Shown piece by piece: positions 1 to 7,506 of a DNA stretch of 64,000 nt. The notes below the pieces were generated by a model that saw nothing but the letters and a program-made list of their open reading frames with translations, did no database searches and was not told the DNA's origin. The DNA comes from CAUJGQ01 sp042408665. GTDB lineage: Bacteria > Chloroflexota > Dehalococcoidia > CAUJGQ01. The stretch covers positions 1 through 64,000 of the forward strand of contig JBHOQW010000252.1 in the NCBI GenBank assembly GCA_042408665.1. Reading direction: 5' to 3'. The position numbers were made by a program, and so were the translations under genes. Positions within the stretch are counted from its first letter, which is position 1. Each line of letters starts with the position of its first letter.

Positions 1-632
1 TGCACCGTGCCGTCGGTTGCCAGCGACACCGCGGCAGCGATCCCGACCATAGCGTAGCCAGAGGCAGGGTTCGGCGCCTTCTGATAGGCGTAGCCCGCCC
101 GGCCGGCCAACTTCGGCAGGCGGATCTCCGTCAGCACCTCACCGGGCTCCACGGCCGTGGTGAGCATCCCCACGAAGAACTCGTCGGCGCTCACCGTCCG
201 CTCACCGCGTGGGCCGCGCAGCACCAGCGTTCCGCCCAGCGCCAACACGACGGCCGGCAGATCGGCGCCGGGATCGGCGTGCACCAGGCTACCGCCGATA
301 GTGCCGCGGTTGCGCACCTGCACGTCGCCGATAGCGGCGGCCGCCTCCGCCACCAGCGGCAACTCCCGCCGGAGCAGGTCCGAGGTCTCCAGCATGTGAT
401 GGGTGCTGAGCGCGCCGATGGCGATGCTTCCGTCGCGCTCCTGGATGTAGGCCAGACCGGGGATGCGGCCGAGGTCGATCAGCACGCCTGGTTGGGCCAG
501 GCGGAGCTTCATCAGGGGGATAAGGCTGTGGCCGCCGGCCAGCAATTTGGCGTTGTCGCCGTGCTGCTGCAGCAGCCGGATCGCCTCATCGAGCGTTGTC
601 GGTGCTTCGTATTCAAAGCTGGCAGGGATCAT
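1..632 (-). CDS. coxM: Molybdenum hydroxylase FAD-binding medium subunit, CoxM type (3' end outside window)
   Basis: Reading leftward from ATG 632, the visible 210 codons match the FAD-binding subunit of the xanthine dehydrogenase/CO dehydrogenase family. The first FAD-binding loop (AGGHSLIP, about residues 30-37) and the second (TIGGSLVHADP, about residues 111-121) are both present. The subunit passes electrons from the 2Fe-2S clusters of CoxS to the acceptor. The start is supported by AGGAGG 5 nt upstream. It lies 85 nt downstream of coxL, giving gene order coxS-coxL-coxM. The C-terminal CO_deh_flav_C domain lies beyond the left edge. The family assignment is firm; the substrate is inferred. 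Confidence 0.9.
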   Translation of the reverse strand, partial: MIPASFEYEAPTTLDEAIRLLQQHGDNAKLLAGGHSLIPLMKLRLAQPGVLIDLGRIPGLAYIQERDGSIAIGALSTHHMLETSDLLRRELPLVAEAAAAIGDVQVRNRGTIGGSLVHADPGADLPAVVLALGGTLVLRGPRGERTVSADEFFVGMLTTAVEPGEVLTEIRLPKLAGRAGYAYQKAPNPASGYAMVGIAAAVSLATDGTV

Positions 633-717
633 GGTGCCTCCTGCTCAGGGGGCTGCACCCGCCCCGCCGCCGGGCACGGGTGCGGCCTCCCACCTCGTCT
701 CATCACCTGTGCCTCGC

Positions 718-3054
718 TCAGCGCGCGCCCTGCGCGCTCTGGATAGCCCGCCACACCTTCTCCGCCGTGAAGGGGATGTCCAAGTGACGGATACCGAGCG
801 GCGCCAGCGCGTCCATCACGGCGTTGGCCACCGTCGGCGTGGCGGCGATCGTGCCGGCCTCACCGATGCCCTTGGCGCCCAAGGGGTTGACCGGCGTGGT
901 CGTCACCGTGTGCGCCGTCTCGAACCGCGGCAGCATGTCGGCCGTGGGCACCGCGTAGTCCATGAGCGTGCCGGTAAGGAGCTGGCCGTTCTCTCCGTAC
1001 ACCACCTGCTCGGTGAGGGCCTGGGCGATGCCCTGCACGAGGCCGCCGTGCACCTGCCCCGCCACCAGCAGCGGGTTGATCACCGTGCCGCAGTCGTCGA
1101 CGGCCACGTACCGCGTGAGCTTCACCTCACCGGTGTCGCGGTCGATCTCCACCACGGCCGCATGGGTGCCGAACGGGAAGGTAAAGTTGGGTGGCTCAAA
1201 ATAGGTCTTGGCCTCCAACCCCGGCTCCTCACCCGGTGGCAGGTTGGTGGCGGCGTAGGCGGCGTTCACGACCTCGGCCCAGCTCATCGCCCGCTCGGGT
1301 GAGCCCTTCACCTGCACCTTGCCGTTGACCAGCTCCAGGTCCTCCTCGCTGGCGTCCATCAGGTGCGCGGCCAACCGTTTGACCTTGTCGCGCACCTGGG
1401 CCGCCGCCCGGTACACGGCCGAGCCGCCGACCGCCAGCGCCCGGCTGCCGAACGTGCCCACGCCGTGGCTCACCACGGCCGTATCGCCGTGCAGCACCAC
1501 CACGTCGTCGATAGGGACGCCTAGTTGGTCGGCCGCGATCTGGGCGAAGGCGGTCTCCTCGCCCTGGCCGTGCGGCGAGGCGCCGGTGTGCACCACCACC
1601 TTCCCGGAGCGCTCCACCTTGACCATGGCGTACTCCCAGCCGCCGGTGCCGGGCATGGCCGCCGAGGGCGCGAAGCCGCAGATCTCCACCCAGGTGGAGA
1701 GGCCGATGCCCATCAGCTTCCCCTCCTGGCGCTTGCGCTCCTGCTCGCGACGCAGCTCCTGGTAGTTGAGGATCTCCAGACAGCGGCGGGTGGTCTTGTC
1801 GTAGTCCCCCGTGTCGTAGACCAGGCCGGTGGCGGTGGTGTAGGGGAACTGCTCCGGCTTGATGAAGTTGCGCCGGCGCACCTCCACCGGGTCCATATTC
1901 AGCTCACGCGCCAGGAGGTCCATCATCCGCTCGATGTAATAGGTCGCCTCCGGCCGGCCGGCGCCGCGGTAGGCGGCCGTCGGCGTCTTGTTGGTGAAGA
2001 CGCCGGTGATCTGGATATCTACGTTGCGGATGTCGTACACGCCCGGCGCCATCAGGCCGGAGAAGGTGGGTACAAGGGCGGTGAACACCTGCAGGTAGGC
2101 GCCTAGGTCGGCCACGATGCGCGCCCGCAGGGCGAGGATGCGTCCGTCTCGGTCCGCGGCCAGTTCGTATTCCGCCACCTGGCCGCGGCCTTGGGTCATG
2201 TTCTGGAAGTTCTCGGAGCGCGACTCGACCCATTTGACGGGTCGAGCGAGCCGGCGCGAGGCGAGGATCGCCAGCACGTCCTCGGCGTACAGCTCCAGCT
2301 TGGCGCCGAAGCCGCCGCCCACCTCCGGGGCGATGACGCGCACGTTCTGTTCGGGGATGCCGAGCAGCGCCGCGAAGTTCGCCTTGGAGAGGTGCGGGAT
2401 CTGCGTCGAGTACCAGACGGTGAGCGTCTCCTGCCCGGGGCGGTAGTCGGCGATGATGCCGCGCGGCTCCATCGGCACGGCCATCAGCCGCTGCTCCACC
2501 ATCTTTTGCTTGATCTTGACCGGTGCCTGAGCGAACGCCTGTTCGACATCACCGGCCTGCTGCACCCACATGTAGGCGATGTTGCGGTCGATGTTGTCGT
2601 GCAGGCGGGGGGCATCCGGCTCCATGGCCTTCTCGGGGTCCACCACCGCCGGCAGCGGCTCGTATTCAACTTCGATGGCCTCGGCGGCATCGCGCGCCTG
2701 ATAGCGGTCCTCGGCGATGACCACGGCGATGGGATCGCCCACGTGCCGCACCCGGTCCTTAGCCAGCACCGGATGCGTTGGCGCCTTCTGCGGGTCCACC
2801 GGCACGCCGGGCAGGGTGGGGATGGAGACGTCATCCGCCGTCATCACCAGGAGCACGCCGGGCATCGTTCGCGCCTTGCTGACGTCCACCCGGCGCAGGC
2901 GCGCGTGCGCGTGCTCGCTGCGCACGACCGCCATGTGGGCCATCCGCACGAGTTGGATGTCGTCCACGTAGGTCGCGTAGCCGGTGATCAGGCGTGGGTC
3001 TTCGCGCCGCTTAACGCGCTGGCCAACCAGTTTCGGGACTTCTGCTACGGTCAT
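718..3054 (-). CDS. coxL: CO dehydrogenase-family molybdopterin large subunit, form II signature
   Basis: A 778-residue molybdopterin-cytosine-dinucleotide subunit of the xanthine oxidase family. The Moco-binding segment EVGGGFGAK is at residues 244-252, and the catalytic glutamate in GIGEAG is at about residue 732. The active-site loop reads AYRGAGR (residues 361-367). That is the form II CoxL signature; the biochemically proven CO-oxidising form I enzymes carry AYxCSFR with the Cu-binding Cys. The S-L-M gene order is also the form II order. True CO oxidation is therefore uncertain and another aldehyde, purine or aromatic substrate is possible. Start ATG 3054 was taken as the first Met before the conserved N-terminus. 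Confidence 0.9.
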   Translation of the reverse strand: MTVAEVPKLVGQRVKRREDPRLITGYATYVDDIQLVRMAHMAVVRSEHAHARLRRVDVSKARTMPGVLLVMTADDVSIPTLPGVPVDPQKAPTHPVLAKDRVRHVGDPIAVVIAEDRYQARDAAEAIEVEYEPLPAVVDPEKAMEPDAPRLHDNIDRNIAYMWVQQAGDVEQAFAQAPVKIKQKMVEQRLMAVPMEPRGIIADYRPGQETLTVWYSTQIPHLSKANFAALLGIPEQNVRVIAPEVGGGFGAKLELYAEDVLAILASRRLARPVKWVESRSENFQNMTQGRGQVAEYELAADRDGRILALRARIVADLGAYLQVFTALVPTFSGLMAPGVYDIRNVDIQITGVFTNKTPTAAYRGAGRPEATYYIERMMDLLARELNMDPVEVRRRNFIKPEQFPYTTATGLVYDTGDYDKTTRRCLEILNYQELRREQERKRQEGKLMGIGLSTWVEICGFAPSAAMPGTGGWEYAMVKVERSGKVVVHTGASPHGQGEETAFAQIAADQLGVPIDDVVVLHGDTAVVSHGVGTFGSRALAVGGSAVYRAAAQVRDKVKRLAAHLMDASEEDLELVNGKVQVKGSPERAMSWAEVVNAAYAATNLPPGEEPGLEAKTYFEPPNFTFPFGTHAAVVEIDRDTGEVKLTRYVAVDDCGTVINPLLVAGQVHGGLVQGIAQALTEQVVYGENGQLLTGTLMDYAVPTADMLPRFETAHTVTTTPVNPLGAKGIGEAGTIAATPTVANAVMDALAPLGIRHLDIPFTAEKVWRAIQSAQGAR

Positions 3055-3142
3055 GGCGTCGGCCTCCCTTCCACACCGCCCGCCACGGCTCCGCCGGCGG
3101 GCGGAAGCGCTGCGCTGAATATGTAGACCCCAACCGAAGCAG

Positions 3143-3658
<516 letters not shown>

Positions 3659-3717
3659 GGTGACCTCCTCACCGTCGTGTCGCCGGGTCCTCCTGATGTC
3701 GAAAGGTGTGGCCGTCG

Positions 3718-4155
3718 CTATCGTCCGATCTTACCCTCCATGCACTTGAAGAACTGGCTGATCATGAGCTTGGCCGTCACGCCGAGCAAGCGCTGCCCGA
3801 CACTGGCCACCTTGCCGGTGACATCCGCATCACCGCTGTAGGCCACGACGGTGCGGTTGCCGTCGGCGCTGAGCGTCATCACCCCGCTGCCGCGAATGTG
3901 GCCGATGGCGCCGCCGCCGTCCACGCTCATGCGGTAACGATGGGGCGGCTCCTGATCGGAAAGGCGGATCTGGGCCGTGCCTGAGCCGGTGATCGGCCCG
4001 ACCTTCACCCGCATCGCCACTTCGTACAGATCTGGACCGATCTGCTCGAACGTTTCTTTTCCGGGAATGCATTGCGCGATGATCGCCGGGTTGAGCAGCG
4101 TGTCCCACACCGCCTGCAGCGGCGCATCGAACGTGTGGCTCCCTTCGAGGTGCAT
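3718..4155 (-). CDS. coxG: CoxG-like SRPBCC-fold protein
   Basis: A 145-residue CO dehydrogenase subunit G family (SRPBCC/START-like) protein. It opens with the characteristic phrase F-D-A-P-x-x-x-V-W-D-T-L-L-N-P and has the IPGKE segment and the GxGxAQIRLSD strand seen in CoxG proteins. In Oligotropha-type clusters CoxG is associated with membrane recruitment of CO dehydrogenase; the C-terminal membrane extension is absent here, as in many short homologues. It is the first gene of the leftward cox transcript, 59 nt before coxS. A promoter at 4327-4354 lies about 170 nt upstream. Confidence 0.85.
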   Translation of the reverse strand: MHLEGSHTFDAPLQAVWDTLLNPAIIAQCIPGKETFEQIGPDLYEVAMRVKVGPITGSGTAQIRLSDQEPPHRYRMSVDGGGAIGHIRGSGVMTLSADGNRTVVAYSGDADVTGKVASVGQRLLGVTAKLMISQFFKCMEGKIGR

Positions 4156-4326
4156 AGTCCCCTGCTTGGCTCTAGCTCGTTACCCTGCCGCCGTTCATCG
4201 GGACAATTGTACTGTGTGCCCTACTCATGTACCCCCTACCGCTCGACGCTGGCGAGAGGAGCACCGCAATCGGACGTGGTGCTGGGTCAACAGAGGTGCC
4301 GGTGGTGCCGTCGGCAGGTAGCGACC

Positions 4327-4354
4327 ATGCTAGCACGGTCGGTCCGCGTGTCAA
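4327..4354 (-). promoter_or_regulatory. Predicted sigma70-type promoter for coxGSLM
   Basis: On the minus strand TTGACA (4354-4349) is followed by a 16-nt spacer and TAGCAT (4332-4327). The spacer ends in TGc, giving an extended -10. Transcription would start near 4320, leaving a leader of about 165 nt before coxG. Confidence 0.6.
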
Positions 4355-4424
4355 CCGCGCTTGACCGGCCGCCATCCAGGCCGTACCGTGACCGCGCAGA
4401 GCGGTCATCGGGGTGGTGAACCAC

Positions 4425-5372
4425 ATGCGGTTGGCGTTGATCGGTCAGGCGGCGTTCGGTGAGGCGGTGTTCAAAGCGCTGCGCGAGCGTGGAGAAGAGG
4501 TGGTGGTGGTGTGCGCGCCGGAGCCGGCGGCGGGTGCGCGCCCGGACCCGCTACGGGCGGCGGCGGAGGCGGCCGGCGTGCTCGTGCTTCCCACGCGCGG
4601 CCTGCGGCGCGATGAGGCGGTGGTGCAGCGCTTCTTCGCCCAGCAACCGGACCTGTGCGTCATGGCCTACGTCACGGATATCATCCCGGAGCGGGTGCTC
4701 TTCGGCCCACCGCTCGGGACCATCCAGTATCATCCATCCCTGTTGCCGAAGCACCGCGGTGCCAGTGCCATTAACTGGGCCATCATTCAAGGCGAAACCA
4801 AGACCGGCCTGACCATCTTCTGGCCCGACCGCGGCATTGACACCGGTCCCATCCTCCTGCAGAAGGAGGTAGAGATCGGACCGGACGACACGGTGGCCTC
4901 TCTATACTTCAACAAGCTGTTTCCTCTCGGTGTGGAGGCGCTGGTGGAGGCCGTGGAGCTGGTCAAGCAGGGCAAGGCGCCGCGCATCGAGCAGGACCAC
5001 AGCCAGGCCACGTATGAGCCCATCTGCCGCGATGAGCATACCTGGATCGCCTGGGACGCGGACCCAGCACAGGTGTACAACCTGATCCGCGGCGCCAACC
5101 CCACGCCGGGTGCCAACGCCACCTTCCGCGGTGCCCAGGTCAAGATCTTCGACAGCGTGCGCACATCCGCCCCCCGTTCCGGCGCCCCCGGCGAAATTCT
5201 TGACATAACATCAGAGGGTCTCATCGTGGCGCTGACCGAGGGCGCGCTGCTGGTCAAGCGCGTGCAGGTGCCCGGTCAACCGAAGGTGGCGGCGGTGGAG
5301 TGGGCGCGCGTGGTGGAAGCGCGGCCCGGAGAGCGGTTCGCGGGGGCTGCGCCTCAGGGTGGCCCGTCATGA
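4425..5372 (+). CDS. Stand-alone formyltransferase-fold protein resembling the 10-formyl-THF dehydrogenase hydrolase domain
   Basis: A 315-residue formyltransferase-fold protein. The folate-binding loop reads YHPSLLPKHRGASAINW (residues 102-118), with candidate catalytic His103 and Asp139 (in RGIDTGPILLQ). This loop and the downstream ATYEPI and WD...YNLIRG segments match the N-terminal hydrolase domain of eukaryotic 10-formyltetrahydrofolate dehydrogenase more closely than tRNA-Met formyltransferase, where the loop has NxH. It would cleave or transfer the formyl group of 10-formyl-THF. The aldehyde dehydrogenase part is absent. Start ATG 4425 is preferred over in-frame GTG 4413/4416. It is transcribed away from the cox cluster. 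Confidence 0.75.
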   Translation: MRLALIGQAAFGEAVFKALRERGEEVVVVCAPEPAAGARPDPLRAAAEAAGVLVLPTRGLRRDEAVVQRFFAQQPDLCVMAYVTDIIPERVLFGPPLGTIQYHPSLLPKHRGASAINWAIIQGETKTGLTIFWPDRGIDTGPILLQKEVEIGPDDTVASLYFNKLFPLGVEALVEAVELVKQGKAPRIEQDHSQATYEPICRDEHTWIAWDADPAQVYNLIRGANPTPGANATFRGAQVKIFDSVRTSAPRSGAPGEILDITSEGLIVALTEGALLVKRVQVPGQPKVAAVEWARVVEARPGERFAGAAPQGGPS

Positions 5373-5452
5373 ACCTCGTCTCGCCTGCCGATAGTTGAGG
5401 TGAGGCCCGCCTGGCCGCGGGCGTAGACGGCGATGGCACCGTGAGGGCAGGC

Positions 5453-6208
5453 ATGACACACACCGCAACGCTTCCAGCCACGGCCCGCATTCTCTTTCTC
5501 GAGTCCCCGCACCACGAGGCCAGCGCGGCCGCTCAAGCGTTGGAGCGAGAACAAGCAACCGTCCGCCGCGTGCGGCCGACCGACGAAGCGTTCCCGTCGC
5601 CCGCCGGTATCGACCTAATCCTGGTGCGCGTCGTGGCGTTGGACGAAGCCGCGCGGCGGGTGGTTCGGCAGCTCCGTGAAGCCTACCCCGGCAAACCGAT
5701 CGCGCTGTGGTCCGCTGACTCCCCGGCCTACCTCGGCGAGATCCTCGGTGCCGGCTTTCACGTCTGGTTGCCGTGGGACGCCGCCGCCGCCGCGGTGGTG
5801 GCGCTGGCCCGCCGGCTCACGGAGCTGGTCAACACGGTCACCGCGGTTGCGGCACCGCACCGCGTGACGGTGCGCAACGTCACCGTGGACTTCGAGCGGT
5901 GCGAGGTGACCGTGGAGGGACAGCCCGTGGCGCTCACGCCCACGGAGTTCCGCATCCTCGCCTACCTCGCCGGTCGGCCCGGCCGGGTGGTCGCCCACGC
6001 CGATCTGTTCCGGGAGGTGCACGGCTACGAGGCGAGTGAGCAGGAGGCGAAGGATATCCTTAAGGTGCACATCTGGCGCCTGCGCAACAAGCTGAACGCG
6101 GCGGGTGCGGAGCCGAACCTCATCGTGAACGTGCGCGGGTTCGGGTACTTGCTGGAGCGGCGCGGCCAGCGCACACGACCCCGTCCCCGGGACGAGGCGC
6201 CGGCGTGA
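5453..6208 (+). CDS. Atypical response regulator with degenerate receiver and OmpR/PhoB winged helix
   Basis: The N-terminal ~125 residues have the length and strand pattern of a receiver domain, but the phosphoacceptor position reads DLILVRV, with Arg59 where Asp is expected, and the usual acidic pair is missing (FLESPH). The C-terminal ~95 residues are a clear OmpR/PhoB winged helix (LTPTEFRILAYL, then HIWRLRNKL and NVRGFGYLLER). It is therefore probably a DNA-binding regulator that does not depend on phosphorylation. No histidine kinase is adjacent. Start ATG 5453 follows GAGGG; an in-frame GTG lies 12 nt upstream. Confidence 0.85.
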   Translation: MTHTATLPATARILFLESPHHEASAAAQALEREQATVRRVRPTDEAFPSPAGIDLILVRVVALDEAARRVVRQLREAYPGKPIALWSADSPAYLGEILGAGFHVWLPWDAAAAAVVALARRLTELVNTVTAVAAPHRVTVRNVTVDFERCEVTVEGQPVALTPTEFRILAYLAGRPGRVVAHADLFREVHGYEASEQEAKDILKVHIWRLRNKLNAAGAEPNLIVNVRGFGYLLERRGQRTRPRPRDEAPA

Positions 6209-6253
6209 GGCCGCTTCCGGTGGCCGCCGGGCACGCGCGTCCGGGGAGCGCCG

Positions 6254-6928
6254 TTACCGGACGTGGTCTTGTGCCTGCCGTGCGCGCCAGCGGTGGTAGG
6301 CGGTGAGCGGTAGGGCGCCCGCCCGGTGCAACGCAAGGATGCGGTTCAGCTCCGCCCTGACGGCCCGGCGCAGCTCCTCGGGACCGCCGTCGTTGTGCAG
6401 GACGAAGTCGGCGGCCGGCGCGCGTAACCGCCAGTCGCGCTGGCTGGCTAGGCGTTTCTCAATCTCCTCGGCGGGGAGGTTGTTGCGCGCCGCCAACCGG
6501 GCGCGGGCCGTCTCTGGGTTACACGTCACCAGCCAGACCTGATCGCACCAGGCCGCGTAACCCGGCTCGATCAGGTTCACCGCCTCCAGCACGGCCGGCT
6601 GGTGGGCGGGCAGCGTCGCCCGCCACTCCTCGATGGTGCGACGGATAAGGCCGGTGATGTCGCCCATGGCGCGCGTCAGCCGACGCATCGCCTCCGGGTT
6701 GCCGAACACCTTGCTGCCCAGCGCGCGCCGGTCGATGCTGCCGTCCGGTCCCACCACCTCGGGCCCGAACTCGGCCACGACGCGCGCGAACCCCGGCGTC
6801 CCCGGCGCGTAGAGTTGGTGCACGAGGGTGTCGGCATTGCCGTGCACACCGCCGAGCTCGACGACCACCTGACACACCGTGCTCTTGCCGCTGGCAATGG
6901 ACCCAGTAACCCCGATAACGAGCGCCAT
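6254..6928 (-). CDS. coaE: Dephospho-CoA kinase
   Basis: A 224-residue P-loop kinase catalysing the last step of CoA synthesis, phosphorylation of dephospho-CoA at the 3'-OH. The Walker A motif GSIASGKST is at residues 9-17. The family sequence around the lid, the conserved RxxxQ-D/WR segment (RLASQRDWR) and the D-x-V-L-x-N-D-G strand near the C-terminus are all present. Start ATG 6928 has GAGGAGG 4 nt upstream. It is an ordinary single-copy housekeeping gene with no functional link to its neighbours. Confidence 0.93.
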   Translation of the reverse strand: MALVIGVTGSIASGKSTVCQVVVELGGVHGNADTLVHQLYAPGTPGFARVVAEFGPEVVGPDGSIDRRALGSKVFGNPEAMRRLTRAMGDITGLIRRTIEEWRATLPAHQPAVLEAVNLIEPGYAAWCDQVWLVTCNPETARARLAARNNLPAEEIEKRLASQRDWRLRAPAADFVLHNDGGPEELRRAVRAELNRILALHRAGALPLTAYHRWRARQAQDHVR

Positions 6929-7084
6929 ACGCCTCCTCACCTGCGCGTTCCCGGGTGATTGTGACCGATCCGCGTGTTCGGCCAAGCACGCCACAGCGCG
7001 GCCAGGGGCGTGGTTCTGGCCCGGTGGCGGTACACCGCGGCGGCGGGGCCGGGCGGCCACGATGCCGGCCGTGGTACCTCCGGC

Positions 7085-7456
7085 TCAACGCCGAGGGGCG
7101 GTGCTCTGCGCGGCGATCCCTTGCTGAAGGGCTCGGAGGAACGGCGCGGTGCCACGGGAGAAGGACGGCAGCGCGTAGCCGACGGCGTGCCCGTTCCGCA
7201 GGCGCACGGTGACTGTCTGCTGGAGGCGCCCCCTGCGCACGTCGATGTCGGCGACCTCCGACAGCGGGATGCTGCGCACCGACCGGCCCCGCCACGGGCG
7301 CCGCAGCCCGCCGCGCTCGACGGCGATCAGGCGCCGGTCCGTCAAGCCCAGCCGCCGATAGGGAAACCACAGGTCGGCGTTGGCGACCGCCAGCAGCCGC
7401 TCCCCTGGCACAAGTTCTGGCTCGAACAGGGCCAGGTACCGGCGCGGCATCGGCAT
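7085..7456 (-). CDS. Small PH-like domain protein of unknown function
   Basis: A 123-residue basic protein. The pattern GERLLAVANADLWFP...LGLTDRRLIAVERG...IPLSEVADIDVRRGR is typical of bacterial PH-like (bPH/YdbT-like or GRAM-like) domains, with alternating strands followed by a C-terminal helix (FLRALQQGIAAQ). There is no signal peptide or membrane segment. ATG 7456 was chosen because it lies just after the ctaA-ctaB stop and is preceded by a G-rich stretch. It is 50 nt downstream of ctaA-ctaB and may share its transcript. Function unknown. Confidence 0.65.
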   Translation of the reverse strand: MPMPRRYLALFEPELVPGERLLAVANADLWFPYRRLGLTDRRLIAVERGGLRRPWRGRSVRSIPLSEVADIDVRRGRLQQTVTVRLRNGHAVGYALPSFSRGTAPFLRALQQGIAAQSTAPRR

Positions 7457-7506
7457 TCCGTTACCCCCGATGGGTTGGTCCCCTTGACGCGGCAAGTCCA
7501 GGCAGC

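Noticed and set aside
4172..4426. Open frame of 84 codons on the minus strand between coxG and the formyltransferase
   Set aside because: No ribosome site, no recognisable domain, and it covers the coxG promoter region.
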